The position numbers were made by a program, and so were the translations under genes. DNA of 64,000 bases, from NCBI GenBank assembly GCA_038502055.1, contig JAXRKN010000041.1, positions 3,205,501 to 3,269,500 of the forward strand, written 5' to 3'. Positions 1 to 11,710 of this stretch are shown in pieces. The notes below the pieces were generated by a model, which did no database searches, was not told where the DNA came from, and saw nothing but the letters and a program-made list of their open reading frames with translations. The stretch is from Tanytarsus gracilentus (Eukaryota > Arthropoda > Insecta > Diptera > Chironomidae). Positions within the stretch are counted from its first letter, which is position 1. Each line of letters opens with the position of its first letter.

Positions 1-1319
1 CCATCGTTGGTGGGCTGCTTACTAAATATTTTTTGAATACTTTTTAAATATTACTCGAATTTAAACATCTCAAAATAAATTCATATCCATTAAGATTTAA
101 ATTTTAAATACCATCAAAATAAAAGCTTTCCAAAGTTCTCTGATGCATGTTTTCTCCCATTCCACGCAACCAGGAAGGAACTCATGAAACTTTTTACTTT
201 AACTCCGAAGTAAAATCCTCGAAGTGTATTAAGAAAGCATTTGAGAGCGACATGAAATGTCAATTTTAAACCCCATTTTGTTGTTATTCTTACTTACTGT
301 AGCAATTGAAAGGGATTTTGGGTAGCAACAACAAAAAAGGGAAAATTTCAGATTAATGAACCTCAAAATGAGAAAATACGTCATAAAATAATGAATTGTG
401 ATTTACCTCAGCGAGAGAGGGTTGTAAAATTATCCTATTAAATTTTAAAGTCACTTAAATCGTGAGGATAGGAAAAATTTAGAAAATTCGATTAAATTCA
501 AGGAATTTAAAAATAAAAAAATATTTGAGAAAAAAGTAAAAAAGCCCATCGGAAGCTTTTCTAGAGCTTTTTTAAAATTTTGTAAAAATAATCAAATTTA
601 GCTCAAATAAAGCTGTTTCTTAATTTAAGAATCTTAAATCCCTTCATTCGTTTTTTGCTTCTTTTCACCTCCCACACAGTTTCATCGTCACCATGTTGAT
701 TTGATTCATCTTTAATTAAATGAAAATCAGCATAAATGAAATAAAGCTCTAACAGTATCATTAATTCACATTGAATATGTTAACTTTATTTACATTCAAC
801 TTTGAATAACATGTGAACGGCTTGAAAAATAAATAAGGACTGCTTTAAGAATAATCGATGATGATGTTGAAACACAGTCACGTAGTCCGAAGTGACGGAA
901 GGAATATAAAAACTTTCTTCGTTTCTCTTTCACATTCAGCTTTGTGCTAATTTGATTTTAATGTCACGAGCAATTGGTGATTTCTTCATTGATTTACTGT
1001 GAAGCGAGTTGAAGAGTTTTATTGAAATCACAATTGAATGACGTAAATGAAATAATTTTTTGCCCCGACTGCCAACTAAATTCACAATTCCATCAAGTTC
1101 ATATTTACCCAAGGAACTCTCAAACCCCTTTTTTGGTTCTTGCTCACACACATAAAGTAAATTTATTTCCATTCTTCGAAGCTTCTCTTCCCTGGTGATT
1201 TTTTTAATAAAATTTTTTTTTTGTTTATATATTAAAAAATTATTTAATTTTATTATATAAAATTACTATTTATTTTATAGTTTTTTTATTATTTTGTTTT
1301 CTTTATTTTCTATGGTATT
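1..1319. other. Non-coding AT-rich stretch
   Basis: No gene is recognisable on either strand. The one open frame (minus strand, 936-1172) has no motif, signal peptide or splice context. From about 1200 to 1320 the sequence becomes almost pure A and T, which may mark the edge of the strand-biased element that follows. Confidence 0.5.
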
Positions 1320-1599
1320 TTGGCGTTAAAATTGAGGGAATGATGTGTGCCGTACTTCTGGTTTGAGGATTTAGGTATTTGTTGTTTTGAGTTGGCTAAC
1401 AATTTTAGTAGTGCTGACTTATGTTTAGGTTGTGGAATGTCTCGACAGTTAATATTATGTATTAATGTTTTGTATGAGGGTGTGAGAAATCTTATTTGAA
1501 TGAGATTTTATTTATTATTTGATTGTATTTAAAAATATAGATTTTTTTAATATTGGATTAGGATTTAAGATGTTTGACTTGGTGGTGATGATTGAATGG

Positions 1600-1890
1600 G
1601 ATTGTGGTGAGGGTGTAGAGGGTGGTTGTGATTAGTTTGGCGTTGGATGTTGTTTTAGGTTGCTTATGATTGTGTGGGGTGTTGGGTTGAGTTTCTTGTG
1701 CTTAAGGTAGGCGTTTGGTTGATGGGGGTGTAGCCGGGTGGTTCTTTTGGTGTTTGGGTTGGGGTGAGTATTGGTTGAGGTGCTGGGGGTGTGGTGTTTG
1801 GTGATGGTGTTGGGTGTGTGGTTGTTTTGGGGTGATGTGGTGTTGTTGGTGGTGGTTTTTGTGTGGGGGTGTGTGGGTGTGTTGGCTGCT
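1600..1890 (+). repeat. G/T-rich low-complexity tract
   Basis: The plus strand here is nearly all G and T, with many runs of three to five G (for example around 1790-1880). It is not a clean tandem repeat. Closely spaced G-runs could form G-quadruplexes on the plus strand or in RNA copied from it. It lies inside the strand-biased region 1320-2460 and may be the degenerate Pro/Thr-rich part of the minus-strand element. Confidence 0.5.
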
Positions 1891-2519
1891 AATTTATTTT
1901 AACTTTGACACAAGAATCTTTTAGAAATTTATCTAAAGTTATTTTATATTTAATTTTTTTAAATTATTGTTTTTTGATAATTAAATTTAAGTTGTTTTTT
2001 TTGTGTGAATATTTTTGGATGGTGGGGTGATGTGGTGGTTATATGCATGGTTGTTGTTATTATAGTTTTTTGAGTAATTTTAGTGTTTAATGATTTTTGG
2101 ATTTTTTGTTTTATAAGTGAGTTGAGTTTTGTTGGGAAGTTGTGGATGCTTAAGAGATTTTTATATTGAGTTATGTATGTTTGGTGTTGAAAAATTTTGA
2201 CGATATAGAAGTTTAAGTTTAAACAATTTCAGTTTTTGGGTTTAAGTAAGAACATATCTGGTAATGTTGGGGAATTTTGGTTATAAATGATAGGGTAGAT
2301 AGGATTTTTTTTTTTTGTGGTAATTGACCAGCCATATTTTAGATTTATTTTTTTATAGTTAATATTAAAAAAAATAAGATTATAGTTTTGTTGATTTACT
2401 TATTAAGAATTAATGTTGTTGTAATATTTTTTTTAAGTAAAATTTCTCGTTTTTTTTTTTTTTTAAATTCTTTATCTTTAAATTCTTTTTTCATTTCATT
2501 TTCTATTTGAATCTATTCT

Positions 2520-3543
2520 TTTTTTAAGTTAAAGTATAAGATAATCCCTTATCCTTATGACTGTGTCCCAAGCTTTTTTCACATGATAGTTTCTTTGGAG
2601 TTCTATCATTTCCTCTCCTTTATCTGTTGTTATACTTTGGGATGACAGTGCTACTCTTCTACTGTTTCTATTTCTGTTATAGAAAATTTGTTTGTGCAAT
2701 CATTCAAATGCAACCATAATTTCCTCTCTTGTTTTATGCAACCCCAATTACTAAAAAAATACTACTTTTTTGGTGTCTAAACAGTTCTTGCTTTCTTCTC
2801 TCTCCTCCTCACTCTCTCTTTATCTCCACCCACTTAGCAGTTTTAATTTTTTTTCATTTTTATTATTTTTTATAACAACATTATTGACGAAGCACAAGAT
2901 TAAAATTATAATTGTTATTTTTTATTTATTATCAGAATTTTGGCTGTGAACTATTATTCTTTTAGTAATAAGTTTTCATTCTATGCACTCACCAATGTAA
3001 GATTTTATTTTTCTTCTTCATTAACGAGTCTTGTTTCGGTTGAATGTACTTCTACGTTCTCTTGTCCTGTCCTTCTTCTTAGTTCGTCCTCTCTTTCAAC
3101 AATATCAAGCTTCTCTTTCATTTTAATATCTGTTCTGTTTTGTGGGGTTCGGAAGAAGTTTTTGCCCAAAGGTGTTGGAGGATTGGAAACTTCGTCAAAT
3201 CTCCCGACTGTTCTGTCTCCGTCCATCTTTGTCTGCATTTGACGATCTTCATCAGTTTTGTTTTTGAGGTGTTTAAAACTGCCTACTGTTGTTGCGACAT
3301 TGAACGTTTGCGAGGACGTTGTGCAGTGAGGCCAGGATCGATTAAGAGTATCAATTGTTCTCTTTTCTTTGTGTACTCTCTGGAATGCCAAACACCGTAA
3401 TATCACATTTTATTAACTCTTGTTCAAGACATTTTTAAAATGTTGTTCATCATATCTAATTTGAGATTATCAACATCTTTTTCGTTACTTTTTGGCTTGC
3501 ATCTGCCTTCTCCTCCCGACGTTGAACCCTGGCTGTCTTCCAT
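2520..3543 (-). pseudogene. Frameshifted ORF1/Gag-like remnant
   Basis: On the minus strand a reading begins with ATG at 3543 (MEDSQGSTSGGEG...). It runs about 38 codons to a stop near 3429. In another frame, just after a presumed frameshift, it continues as LEQELIKCDITVFGIPES. The combination of a charged helix followed by a hydrophobic strand ending in GIPES is reminiscent of ORF1 proteins of non-LTR retrotransposons. Further down, 3406-3005 is open for 133 codons and is rich in Arg, Glu, Lys and Thr. Another open piece, in yet another frame, lies at about 2625-2520 (GEEMIELQRNYHVKKAW...). The frame changes and internal stops mean it cannot make an intact product. I do not recognise the family with certainty; ORF1-like is a resemblance judged by eye. 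Confidence 0.35.
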
Positions 3544-3898
3544 TTTCTCGGTTTGTTTGTGCTCGTTGTCGCCTGCGTCGTGTTTTTATTGTGTATCTCT
3601 TTTTTTGTTGACAGACTTGCTTCGACTTTAGGTCATTCGTTTTGTGGTGCGCTCTGGTTTCGGTGTTTGTTGACCTTTTTACTAATTGACTGATTTCTCA
3701 AGCAAAAAGTTATAGAGCATAAACTAGCGCCCAAAAAAAATCAATTTCCTTATTGTAAATGGAATCGTAAAGTTGATTAACGATAAAAGCTCAAAAAAGA
3801 ATTTAATTATGGATTTCTGGCGAGTAGAAAGAATTTTCTTTTATCACAATCGATAAGTGAAAAATTATATTATTTAACCAACGTATATCGTATTTTTA

Positions 3899-3932
3899 AA
3901 TTATTGCAGCTTTATATAAAGCTGCAATAATT
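3899..3932. repeat. Perfect 34-bp palindrome
   Basis: Positions 3899-3932 read identically on both strands, with the centre TTTATATAAA and flanks containing TTGCAGC/GCTGCAA. Because there is no loop it could extrude as a cruciform, or act as a symmetrical protein-binding site. The core AGCTTTATATAAAGCT closely resembles the 18-bp palindrome at 32819-32836. Confidence 0.9.
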
Positions 3933-3943
3933 CTCAACCCTGA

Positions 3944-4008
3944 AAATGTTGAAATTTAAACTTTAAATTTCACGATAAAAATTAGTTATTTTTCTAAAAT
4001 TTCAACAT
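3944..4008. repeat. Nested inverted repeats next to the palindrome
   Basis: GAAATTTAAA and TTTAAATTTC flank a single C at 3951-3971, an almost perfect 21-bp palindrome. Around it, AATGTTGAAATTT near 3945 is repeated in inverted orientation as AAATTTCAACATT near 3996-4008. Together with the 34-bp palindrome just upstream, about 110 bp is highly self-complementary. The function is unknown. Confidence 0.75.
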
Positions 4009-6179
4009 TAAACGCATCTTGAATTCAAACCCTTGCACCGAAAAATTTAAAAAGTAAATTTGCAAGGAGAGAAAAAAAATTCTCAAATTAAATGTTAAAC
4101 AGTTTTGCAAATGCAAGAGAGAACCTCACAAATTCCGCAGTTTTCTTCTTATTTTTTAACAGACAATAAGCTTTAACATATTTAAATCTCAATCAAATAA
4201 ATTATCTGAAACTTAATTTAAAGAATTAAAATATTCAGGCTCCAACTTAAAATTATACTCAGCACATGAAAATGTACTCGACAGCAAAATGGTTTCAATC
4301 TGCTTCAAAATCAAAATCCTACAACAGTGCACTACATAAATTTGTCCCTCCAAATGCAGTGATAAAATGTAGAGATGATGAGAGTCATCAAGTGCTTCAA
4401 ATGGTCCACCGAAAGCCACTTAAAACAATTATCGTGTGTCGTGTGTGTAATCTGTGTAAATAGCAGCGCGCAGTGTGGTCACAAAATCATTTGAGGTTAA
4501 TTATTATTCACATTTAACTGTCAATTTTCCGCCATTTTGAGTGCATGTCTATTGAAATTAAACGCTCTCCACTCCATCTATTCATTTAATGCCATTTTAA
4601 ATCGATTTATGAGCTTATTTTTCAAACTAAAGCGCTTCGCTATGCATCATCAAATATTCTATGTATAATTTTTGCAAATTATTTAAATTTCACTGCAGTA
4701 CAATCAAAATTTTGCATGTTTTTCAAGTTAAGTGGATTTATGAATTACATAAAATCCGATTTATGGTTTTTTGAATAAATTTAATTTATTTTGGTTTTGA
4801 TTAAATGAAACATTTTATTGATATGAAATTGGGTTAACAAAGTGTTTGGCGGTTTAATTAAAGGTGTGTGAAATTTTTTAAAGAACTCATTTTCTCATTT
4901 TTCTGAGAGTAAGAAAAAGTTCAAAATATAAAAATTAAATCAAATAATTCATCCTTTCCAAATTAATTTAAAAATTATCTTTAGGTTATTTTGATTTACT
5001 GTGTTACGTTTTATTGTTGATGCAATTTTAAAAGCATTCATTTGATATTTTATAAAAATTGTCTCACTTTTCTTGCTGCAAAAAAAAAACATTTTATAGG
5101 ATTTTATTATAATTTTTATTTAGTCTGGCATTAAATCAATATTGAGAGTTGAATTTCAATAAATTATTCTGTTATTGGCAATTAATAAATCAATCGTTTA
5201 GCCAATTTATAACATTTTTGGCACTCTCGAAATCGATTTTGACTTTTTTTGGACGAGCGGGGATAGAAATGAAATTCATATTATTGGCCATCAATCAAAA
5301 AAGCGACTGACTGACTGCCACAACAGAGGAGGCAATAATACAAGGCTTATAAAACAGCATAAACATCACTTTCGAGTGTTGAGAGAGAAAATTTCAAAAA
5401 AAGACTTTTTTTACAACAAAAACATCGCCAAGAACCACATAATATTGACATTGATAATTTCAGCAGTTTTTCTCTCTTCTGTCATGCTTGAAAAACATAT
5501 TGCGACGCTGGAAAAGATAATAAAACCTAAAGTCACTTTCGTTCTAACTGAAGACTCTTCTATATGGCTATGAAAAATATTTTTCCAAGCATTTGAATTC
5601 CAATGAGGGTCGATGTTGTCGTCATGGTGGTGTGAGAAGTTGTGCGAGTTCATCGAAGACTTTTTTTTACAAAAATTGATAAATGATCAGCAAAAGGGCA
5701 AAATGTTTTGTCAATTTTTTAAAGCTCTCAATTCTGAAATGACAAATTTGAACGCCCACGATAAAAATTGATTTTTTCCACGCTTCAATGATGTATCGAT
5801 ATGGTGTATAAAAAAAGTGAATATACGATTTTGTCGCTCCACAATACATAAACAAATAAATTTTATCGAGTCGCATTATAATGCGAAATAAATTCCAATT
5901 TCACCTGTCACACGATGTGAAATTTCTTTTGATCTATGTGCTCGCGCTGTTCTGAATTCTCTTTTCACACTTTTAACAATTGTCACTTTGTCAAATATTT
6001 TTCGTGCGAAAAATTGGTATAAATTTTCACAAACTGCTAAAAAGCGTAATTGGAGGAAACAAGCGTTGACGTTTCAATAGAAATAAATTAAAATGTTAAA
6101 AAAATTGATTTGTGTGCACAGCGGAGGCATTAGAACGTGTCGAGGATGTGTGAAGGAGGTGTTCAAAAATTTACACGCC

Positions 6180-6202
6180 ATGTTTGAGAACATTAATCAT
6201 AG
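6180..6202 (+). other. Tentative short first exon (MFENINHR...)
   Basis: An ATG at 6180 opens seven codons (MFENINH) and stops after AG at 6202, where a good donor GTGAGATT follows, so the next codon is split in phase 2. A possible acceptor (GTGTGCACAG) ends at 6121, so an 81-bp exon 6122-6202 is another reading; one frame is open through all of it. The segment is richer in GC than its surroundings. Three other short ATG segments in the window end in the same phase. No downstream exon or transcript evidence is available, and ATG...GT combinations of this size occur by chance. Confidence 0.25.
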
Positions 6203-9200
6203 GTGAGATTATTCAGTGCATGAAAGTGATGGAATTTTTTTAGCGCAAAGTAGGAATTATTTTCTGTGTTTAAAAAATTAAATTTAGCAAGAAAAACTTT
6301 CGCAAAAAGTTATTTTTTATGATTTATCATATTGATTAAAATATTTAATAAATTGTAATCAAAGTTTAAAAAATTTCCTCAAACAAATTAAAATTTAGGG
6401 TTCTTTAAGATTTTCTTCATAATTTCCCTCAAGGTTAATCAAATTCCTTTCTACAAGCACAGAAGAAACTTATTTAATTTCATGTCATCCAATAGAGTTA
6501 TGAAACTTTCTTCGCATAATTTATTCTTCGTCCAAAGAGAGATCCTTAAAAGCCTAAAAAAACTTCTTTATTTATTCATCAATTTCCATAGAGCAGTGTC
6601 GTGGAAGAGCGAAGAAGACGGAAAAAGGTCATTTAAAAAGCAATTAGAAGATTTCTTTCGCAAAATTGCCTCGTCTACTTCACAGTTAATAACTCTCGAG
6701 ATTTTACTCTCCGCATGCCAAGCACGTCGTTTTCGCAGGTTTCACACTAAATTTTCATCACAAATACGCGATCTTGACCCGAAAAAAATGGGCGACCTTT
6801 TTTGCGCTCCACTCATCTTAATTTTATTTAATAAACTTTCGTTTCTGCCTTCCAACACATTGTGACAATAAATGTGGTGAAAGACAGATGGATCGAAGGG
6901 AGTCGAAACTTGGGTTTTTAAACAATTAATTTTACATCATTGATTGAATTAACGTCGATGATTTTTTTTGGAAATATCATAAATAATTTTTAGAAATTTC
7001 CATCCCTCGCGAACTTAATTTTATTGAGTTGAGTTCGTGTTCTCGGTGACTGATAATGGAATCAAATTAATGGGATCTAATCAATTACGAGACGGCTTCT
7101 ATTTCTAAAAAGATATCCTACGATTTCAATGTTGGTGCGATTTGAAAGCTTACGATGAATTTTTCACTCCACTTGACATGCGTTCATAAATTTTCTGCTC
7201 AAATTAATTTGTTAAATGCAAATTCTTGTAATAAAACTCCGTAAACATTTGACGCATTTATTGATTCAATTATGATATTTTAAAGCATGAAATGCTTCAA
7301 TTAAAAAATATTTCCACCGCCTCACTCGAAGTCTGTCTGTTGTATTTAATTAAAACGGAATTTTTGCGAGTCTCGAGCGCGGTAAAATTTTATTGTCGAA
7401 ATTTTCTTTCTCTCGCTCGCTTTGCCCTTTGTGTCAAGCTATAAATTTTCATTTTTACGCCTCCGCTCTATTCCTTTCGCTATTTTGGCATCGGCAAGCA
7501 CAATCTCTTGCCAGATAATTGAAATTATCTGATTTTCTTCTTCTTTACTTTCGACTCGTTTCGTTTGGAAAATAGATAAAAATTCGGTTTTAAACAAACA
7601 TAAACTTTTCGATTTTTGCGGAGCTTTAAATTTATATCCTGAACCAATGTGCATCAGCTGTTATTTTTCTCGCCTTATTGTGTTGACCTTATGGTGATGT
7701 CACTTGTCCTTTTTTTCTTGTTGAGAGTGGAAGCAGAAGCGAAACCAATTAAAATTTTCTTAATAAATTAAAAAGAGGAATAATGAAGAAAATTTTTTGG
7801 CAGATAAGGAAAGAGATGAAAGAGGAGAGTCGGAAAATAATTTCATTAATAATTAAATGGAAAAGAAAAGGAAGAAGAAGTTTGTGACTTTCATAAATTT
7901 TAATATCGTTTGAGACACAAGCACGAGAGATAAGAGACTGAGCATAAAATAGATGAAAATTTCTGCATTCGGATATGACAAAAACGTAAAGGGCGACCAT
8001 CTACTAGGAATTTTTAAGGACAGTCATGGGTTTTCATAAAAAGTGATGAGTGTGAAAATTTTTAAATTTTAGAAGGTTGTCACCAAAATTTCAGGTTAAA
8101 ATATTTCAAAATTAAAGTTTGAACGTCATCTTTATTTGAAAAAATTCTGGCCGCCCGCGCCCTAGACAAATATCATATATCAAAGGTAAATTTCATCCTT
8201 ATGCACTCAACCATGTTGTACACACGAGAATATTTCGCAAGTTTTTCTCTGTTCATATTTTGAAGATGAAAAGACTCAAAAATTTCATAAAAATAGAAAA
8301 TTGCACAGATTTTGTACTGATTAAAATTAAATTATAAATTTTTCACTAAGGTCCAATGACCAAAATTGTCAAATTCCAATACCAATTTTCACTAAGGTCC
8401 AAGGACCAAAACAACCACTAATTTCTTCACCATCCCCTTCTGCTCTAATTTAATTCTAGTGAAAGAGCAAATTGTTTATGTCACTGCTTAAGAAATGAAT
8501 CTAATAAATCTTCAGGGTGTCTACTTTGCATTGCTAAGAGACGAAAATTCACCAGAACAACAAACAAATCAATGCTTAGAGGCGCACAAAAAACTTTTAG
8601 GCGAGGAAAACTTGTGACAGGAACAACGGAAAATAAGAAGCGTGAAAAAGTTCGAATTATATTCTGAACGTCGTCCAAAAAATTTTATTTGCCCAATTTG
8701 TCGCCTAAATGATGATAAAGAAGTTGACTTTACTTTTCATTCATTTAATTAATCACTAATCAGCCGAGTTCAATTGTAATAATTAATTTCTTTTCAGTCG
8801 TGCATAAAATATTTGTCATTTACAAATCCAAAAAACTGAAATAATTATTCCACAATTAACAAATTAATTGACAAACTGGTGGATTTTTACCTCCCACTTC
8901 TTGTTGCCGAAATTCATTGATGTTAAGTAAGTAACGAGGGTTTCATGATGATGAAAATCTTCATCATACTTTCAAAGTCTTAATTTTTTTCTCTCTTCCT
9001 CAAGATGCTTTTTTGAATACAAAATAATTACTCATGGTGAAGAAGAAGAAGGAGGAGTTGAAAAGGGAGGCAGAGAAAATTATCATTAATTTGTTTACTT
9101 TCAAAAGTGACGAAAAATTTAAGGAATTTTGTGAATCCTGGATTGAGTTATTGGTAATTAATATAAAATGTAAATTTAATCAGATTTAAACTTTTTGGAT

Positions 9201-10808
9201 CTATTTCTTTATTTATTTTAAATTTTATGCATTTATCGAATTCTTTTCTATGGTTTTAAAGAACAATAATTAGCTCAAATCATCCGCGCACCTCATTAGT
9301 AAGTTATAAATATTTTTTCATGTAAAAACTTTTATATGCATCGAAGTCTCTAGAAAATTGCCAATAATTTCATTCAGAAGTTTCTTCTTGATTAATTAAG
9401 TTTAATTTTCAATATTCTTGAAATTAGTTCTCGGAATTATTTCTGAATAAATTTGATTACATTTCCTACGAAAAATAAATACATCTAGTTCACCATAAAC
9501 ACCCACTAAAAATGCCAAACATTGATTAAACATTGACATTTCTGTAATTTTTATGAGAAACCGAATGAAGTGTAGGCTCATGAGATTGGTGCGTAAATCA
9601 TATCGAAGATGTCATCATTGTGTCCTTGAGCAATAAACGCATGAAATTTTTTTATCGTTATTGTCATACACTCGAAAAAAATTATTTCTTGGGAGGTCAT
9701 TAACGGCAAGCGTGTGGCGTCCAACCGTTGGTACAATTAAGATCAAAAGTATCAATGTCAAAGTTTCCATAACAGTCACATTTAATCGTCTATTGCACAT
9801 CGTCAGTTCTTTCGCATAATAAATTACAATCTAACATCTCACTCACAAATTATTGTCGTCAACGGCACACATAATTGATTTGGTTCACTTAACAGTAAAA
9901 GAAAGTGCGAGATGCGGAAGTGATGGAAAATTAATGGCGATTTGTAGGCGAAATATGGGAAAATTGCAATCATAACTTTTGTCGTCGACGCCTCGTACCG
10001 AGAGAGAGATCGAAGGACATTCGCATAAAAGCCTCCCATAAATGTTCCATGACCATAAAAATTCTGTGCCAAAAGAAATGATTCCAATTGCTGTTTCCAA
10101 CAATGAATGCGAGTTAAAAGATGAAGAGAGAGTTTTTATGGACATTTCTTTCGCTTGCTTAATGGCGATATTGTCAAGTCATTGATGAATCATAGAATGA
10201 ATTCGATTTTTGATACTAATTTAGATTTTATTTCGCCACCATAATTTTTAAATTCTAAATAAAATTCTAAATAAAACTCGATTTAATCAAATTTAATTTA
10301 AAATCAATATTTGTGTATCCACAACGGTTAAGATTATGATAATTCGGTGCTCAACAGAAAGAAAAACGAATTTGTTCTAAAAATAGAAACAAAAGATGAT
10401 GAAAATGCGAGTTTTGTGCCGATGGATAACGAAAGTAATCCGTCATAATTTTCTTTGGCTTTGCATATCTTCTTTAATATTGACACAAGATTCTCGGTCA
10501 GTGCTTTGGCCACACGCAATGATCTACAATGATGAAACCTTTCTCGAATAACAATGGAATATTTGGGTGTGTTTTGTCAATGATATTTTCGATCCCCTTT
10601 TTTATGCTTGTGTTGTCTTTCGATGATGTAATATTTCATGCTTTTTTCTAGTCGATACAAAGCCAGTCTTAAAAAAATCATTCTGATTGTTTATTTTTCT
10701 GTAGAAAATGTAGCAACTCAAAAAAAGATAAGAAATTGCTTTCGGGAAGGACAAAAAAGGATTTTTTCTTTTAAACTCCAAAAATAGCTTAAAAGGCAAT
10801 TTTTTCTT
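6203..10808. other. Long non-coding stretch
   Basis: No gene is supported. Open frames here (for example 6482-6865 plus and 9615-9800 minus) show no family motifs. The 9615-9800 frame could encode a short hydrophobic-start peptide, but nothing else supports it. A GC-only run occurs at about 8150-8161 (GCCGCCCGCGCCC), and a duplicated 25-bp motif at 8341-8411. Confidence 0.45.
8341..8411. repeat. Direct repeat containing GGTCCAANGACC
   Basis: A 25-bp motif at 8341-8365 recurs at 8387-8411 with one mismatch, giving a 46-bp period. Each copy holds an inverted pair; the second is the perfect GGTCCAAGGACC. It may be a two-unit tandem duplication or paired binding sites. Confidence 0.8.
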
Positions 10809-10829
10809 TAAAATAAATGTCAAAGTAAT
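10809..10829. repeat. Left 21-bp target-site duplication
   Basis: These 21 bases recur exactly at 11992-12012, directly abutting the (TCTA)n tail of the intervening insertion. An exact 21-bp match placed at both edges of a foreign-looking segment is the mark of target-primed reverse transcription. Confidence 0.85.
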
Positions 10830-10942
10830 ATAGGAGTGACGAACCCTTCGTCAAAAGTGATATCGCGTGTAAAATATTTATTTTAATTAAGTGGGTTTTA
10901 CTTCATTTCAAAGTGTGTAAAGTGTTTTAAAAGTTTGATTAA

Positions 10943-10986
10943 ATGTTCCTTACATCTTTAATCATCGAGTCAACATCAATTACCAG
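10943..10986 (+). other. Tentative short first exon (MFLTSLIIESTSITR...)
   Basis: ATG at 10943 opens 14 codons ending at ACC AG, followed by the donor GTATGAAAGGG, phase 2. The 16 bases across this junction (ACCAG|GTATGAAAGGG) are identical to those at 54807-54822, where another short ATG frame also ends in phase 2. A complication is that this lies within the segment bounded by the 21-bp duplication. It would therefore have been carried in with the insertion, or the similarity is chance. Confidence 0.2.
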
Positions 10987-11655
10987 GTATGAAAGGGAAA
11001 ATGAGTTGAAAATAAATTAGGGAAATTTTTCAATTGAAAAGGGGTCTGTAAAGATTACCCAAATTATATTACCCAACAGTATAGATCACCCAAAAATTTA
11101 AAAATTTTTTTGTACGTTGATTTAGTCACTCATTTTCTCTTTTGAAATGTCTATTGACATTTTAGGGAAGGGAAAATCAAATAATAATATTTTTATTTAA
11201 TTTTTTAATTTTGATTTTGTTAATGACATTTTGACATTTTGATTTCGTATTCGTTGGTATCCAACAAAACCAACTGTTAATCTTAGTGACCAGTTGAGGA
11301 AGGAAGTAGTGAGTACTTACGGACGAAACTTGAATGACCGGTACTACCCATGCTAATCAACTAGATTAGATGGAGGAAGGTAGATGATAAACCAAACTTT
11401 TATACAATTGGTTTGACTTAATACTTTATAAATTTATGTTTTATGTTGTTTGTTTTGTAATGTGGGTGGGCCAGTTCCTAACAGCTTGTCAGGGCTGAGG
11501 AAGGTTGTAGTGGCGGTAACTTTTATACAATGCCGTCGAAACCACCTTTGATTTATTTATTTTTCCAACTGCAATCGTAAGATTCAGTTGAGGCTGTGCT
11601 TAGTTGGAAACACTCAATGAGCGACTACAAGACTGTGTACAGCTGCTATTATTTC

Positions 11656-11710
11656 CGTTATGGGTAACAACGTCCGGATCGTATGTTCTCATTGCCGGAC
11701 GTCCATAACG
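11656..11710 (+). other. GC-rich stem-loop inside the insertion
   Basis: CGTTATGG (11656-11663) pairs with CCATAACG (11703-11710), and ACGTCCGG (11670-11677) pairs with CCGGACGT (11695-11702). A six-base bulge (GTAACA) separates the two stem segments on the left side, and the loop is 17 bases. It lies about 280 bp from the 3' end of the element and may be a structural signal for its reverse transcription. Confidence 0.75.

Larger units (their letters stand above)
1320..3640 (-). mobile_element. Decayed retroelement with A/C-rich sense strand
   Basis: Two sequence signs point to an old element read on the minus strand. First, about 1320-2460 is almost free of C on the plus strand, so the minus strand is built of A, C and T, which is quite unlike the flanks. 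Second, 2500-3543 contains overlapping minus-strand open fragments, described in the next entry. Around 1680-1880 one minus-strand frame reads as a Pro/Thr/Gln-rich stretch of roughly 65 residues, ending in a stop at about 1665. Pro/Thr-rich segments and an A- and C-rich sense strand are known from the Gag of Jockey-clade and telomeric elements such as HeT-A and TART. That family placement is inference. I see no reverse transcriptase, no clear ends and no target-site duplication, so the boundaries are approximate. A simple low-complexity region fused to other debris is the main alternative. Confidence 0.4.
3641..6179. other. Non-coding region with palindromes
   Basis: No convincing gene. The open frame at 5376-5573 (plus) has a TATA-like TTATAAAA about 25 bp upstream of its start, but the 65-residue product has no recognisable feature and the frame is in ordinary AT-rich sequence. 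The notable structure is the palindrome cluster at 3899-4008, listed separately. Confidence 0.45.

Noticed and set aside
3005..3406. 133-codon minus-strand frame as an intact host gene
   Set aside because: No start context, flanked by frameshifted pieces of the same kind; better explained as part of a decayed retroelement.
5376..5573. 65-codon plus-strand frame behind a TATA-like TTATAAAA
   Set aside because: The product has no motif or conserved composition, and a TATA-like word is expected often at this base composition.
6122..6202. Open frame RTCRGCVKEVFKNLHAMFENINHR resembling the start of a zinc-finger-associated (ZAD) domain
   Set aside because: Only one CxxC is present and no further exon with the rest of the domain was found; the shorter ATG reading is simpler.
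8891..8917. Minus-strand ATG (MNFGNKKWE) ending at a GTAAAA donor
   Set aside because: Weak donor, nine codons, no supporting exons.
9615..9800. Small minus-strand frame with a hydrophobic start (internal METLTLILLILIVP) resembling a secreted peptide
   Set aside because: No promoter, splice or poly(A) context and no recognised family; hydrophobic starts are common in AT-rich translation.
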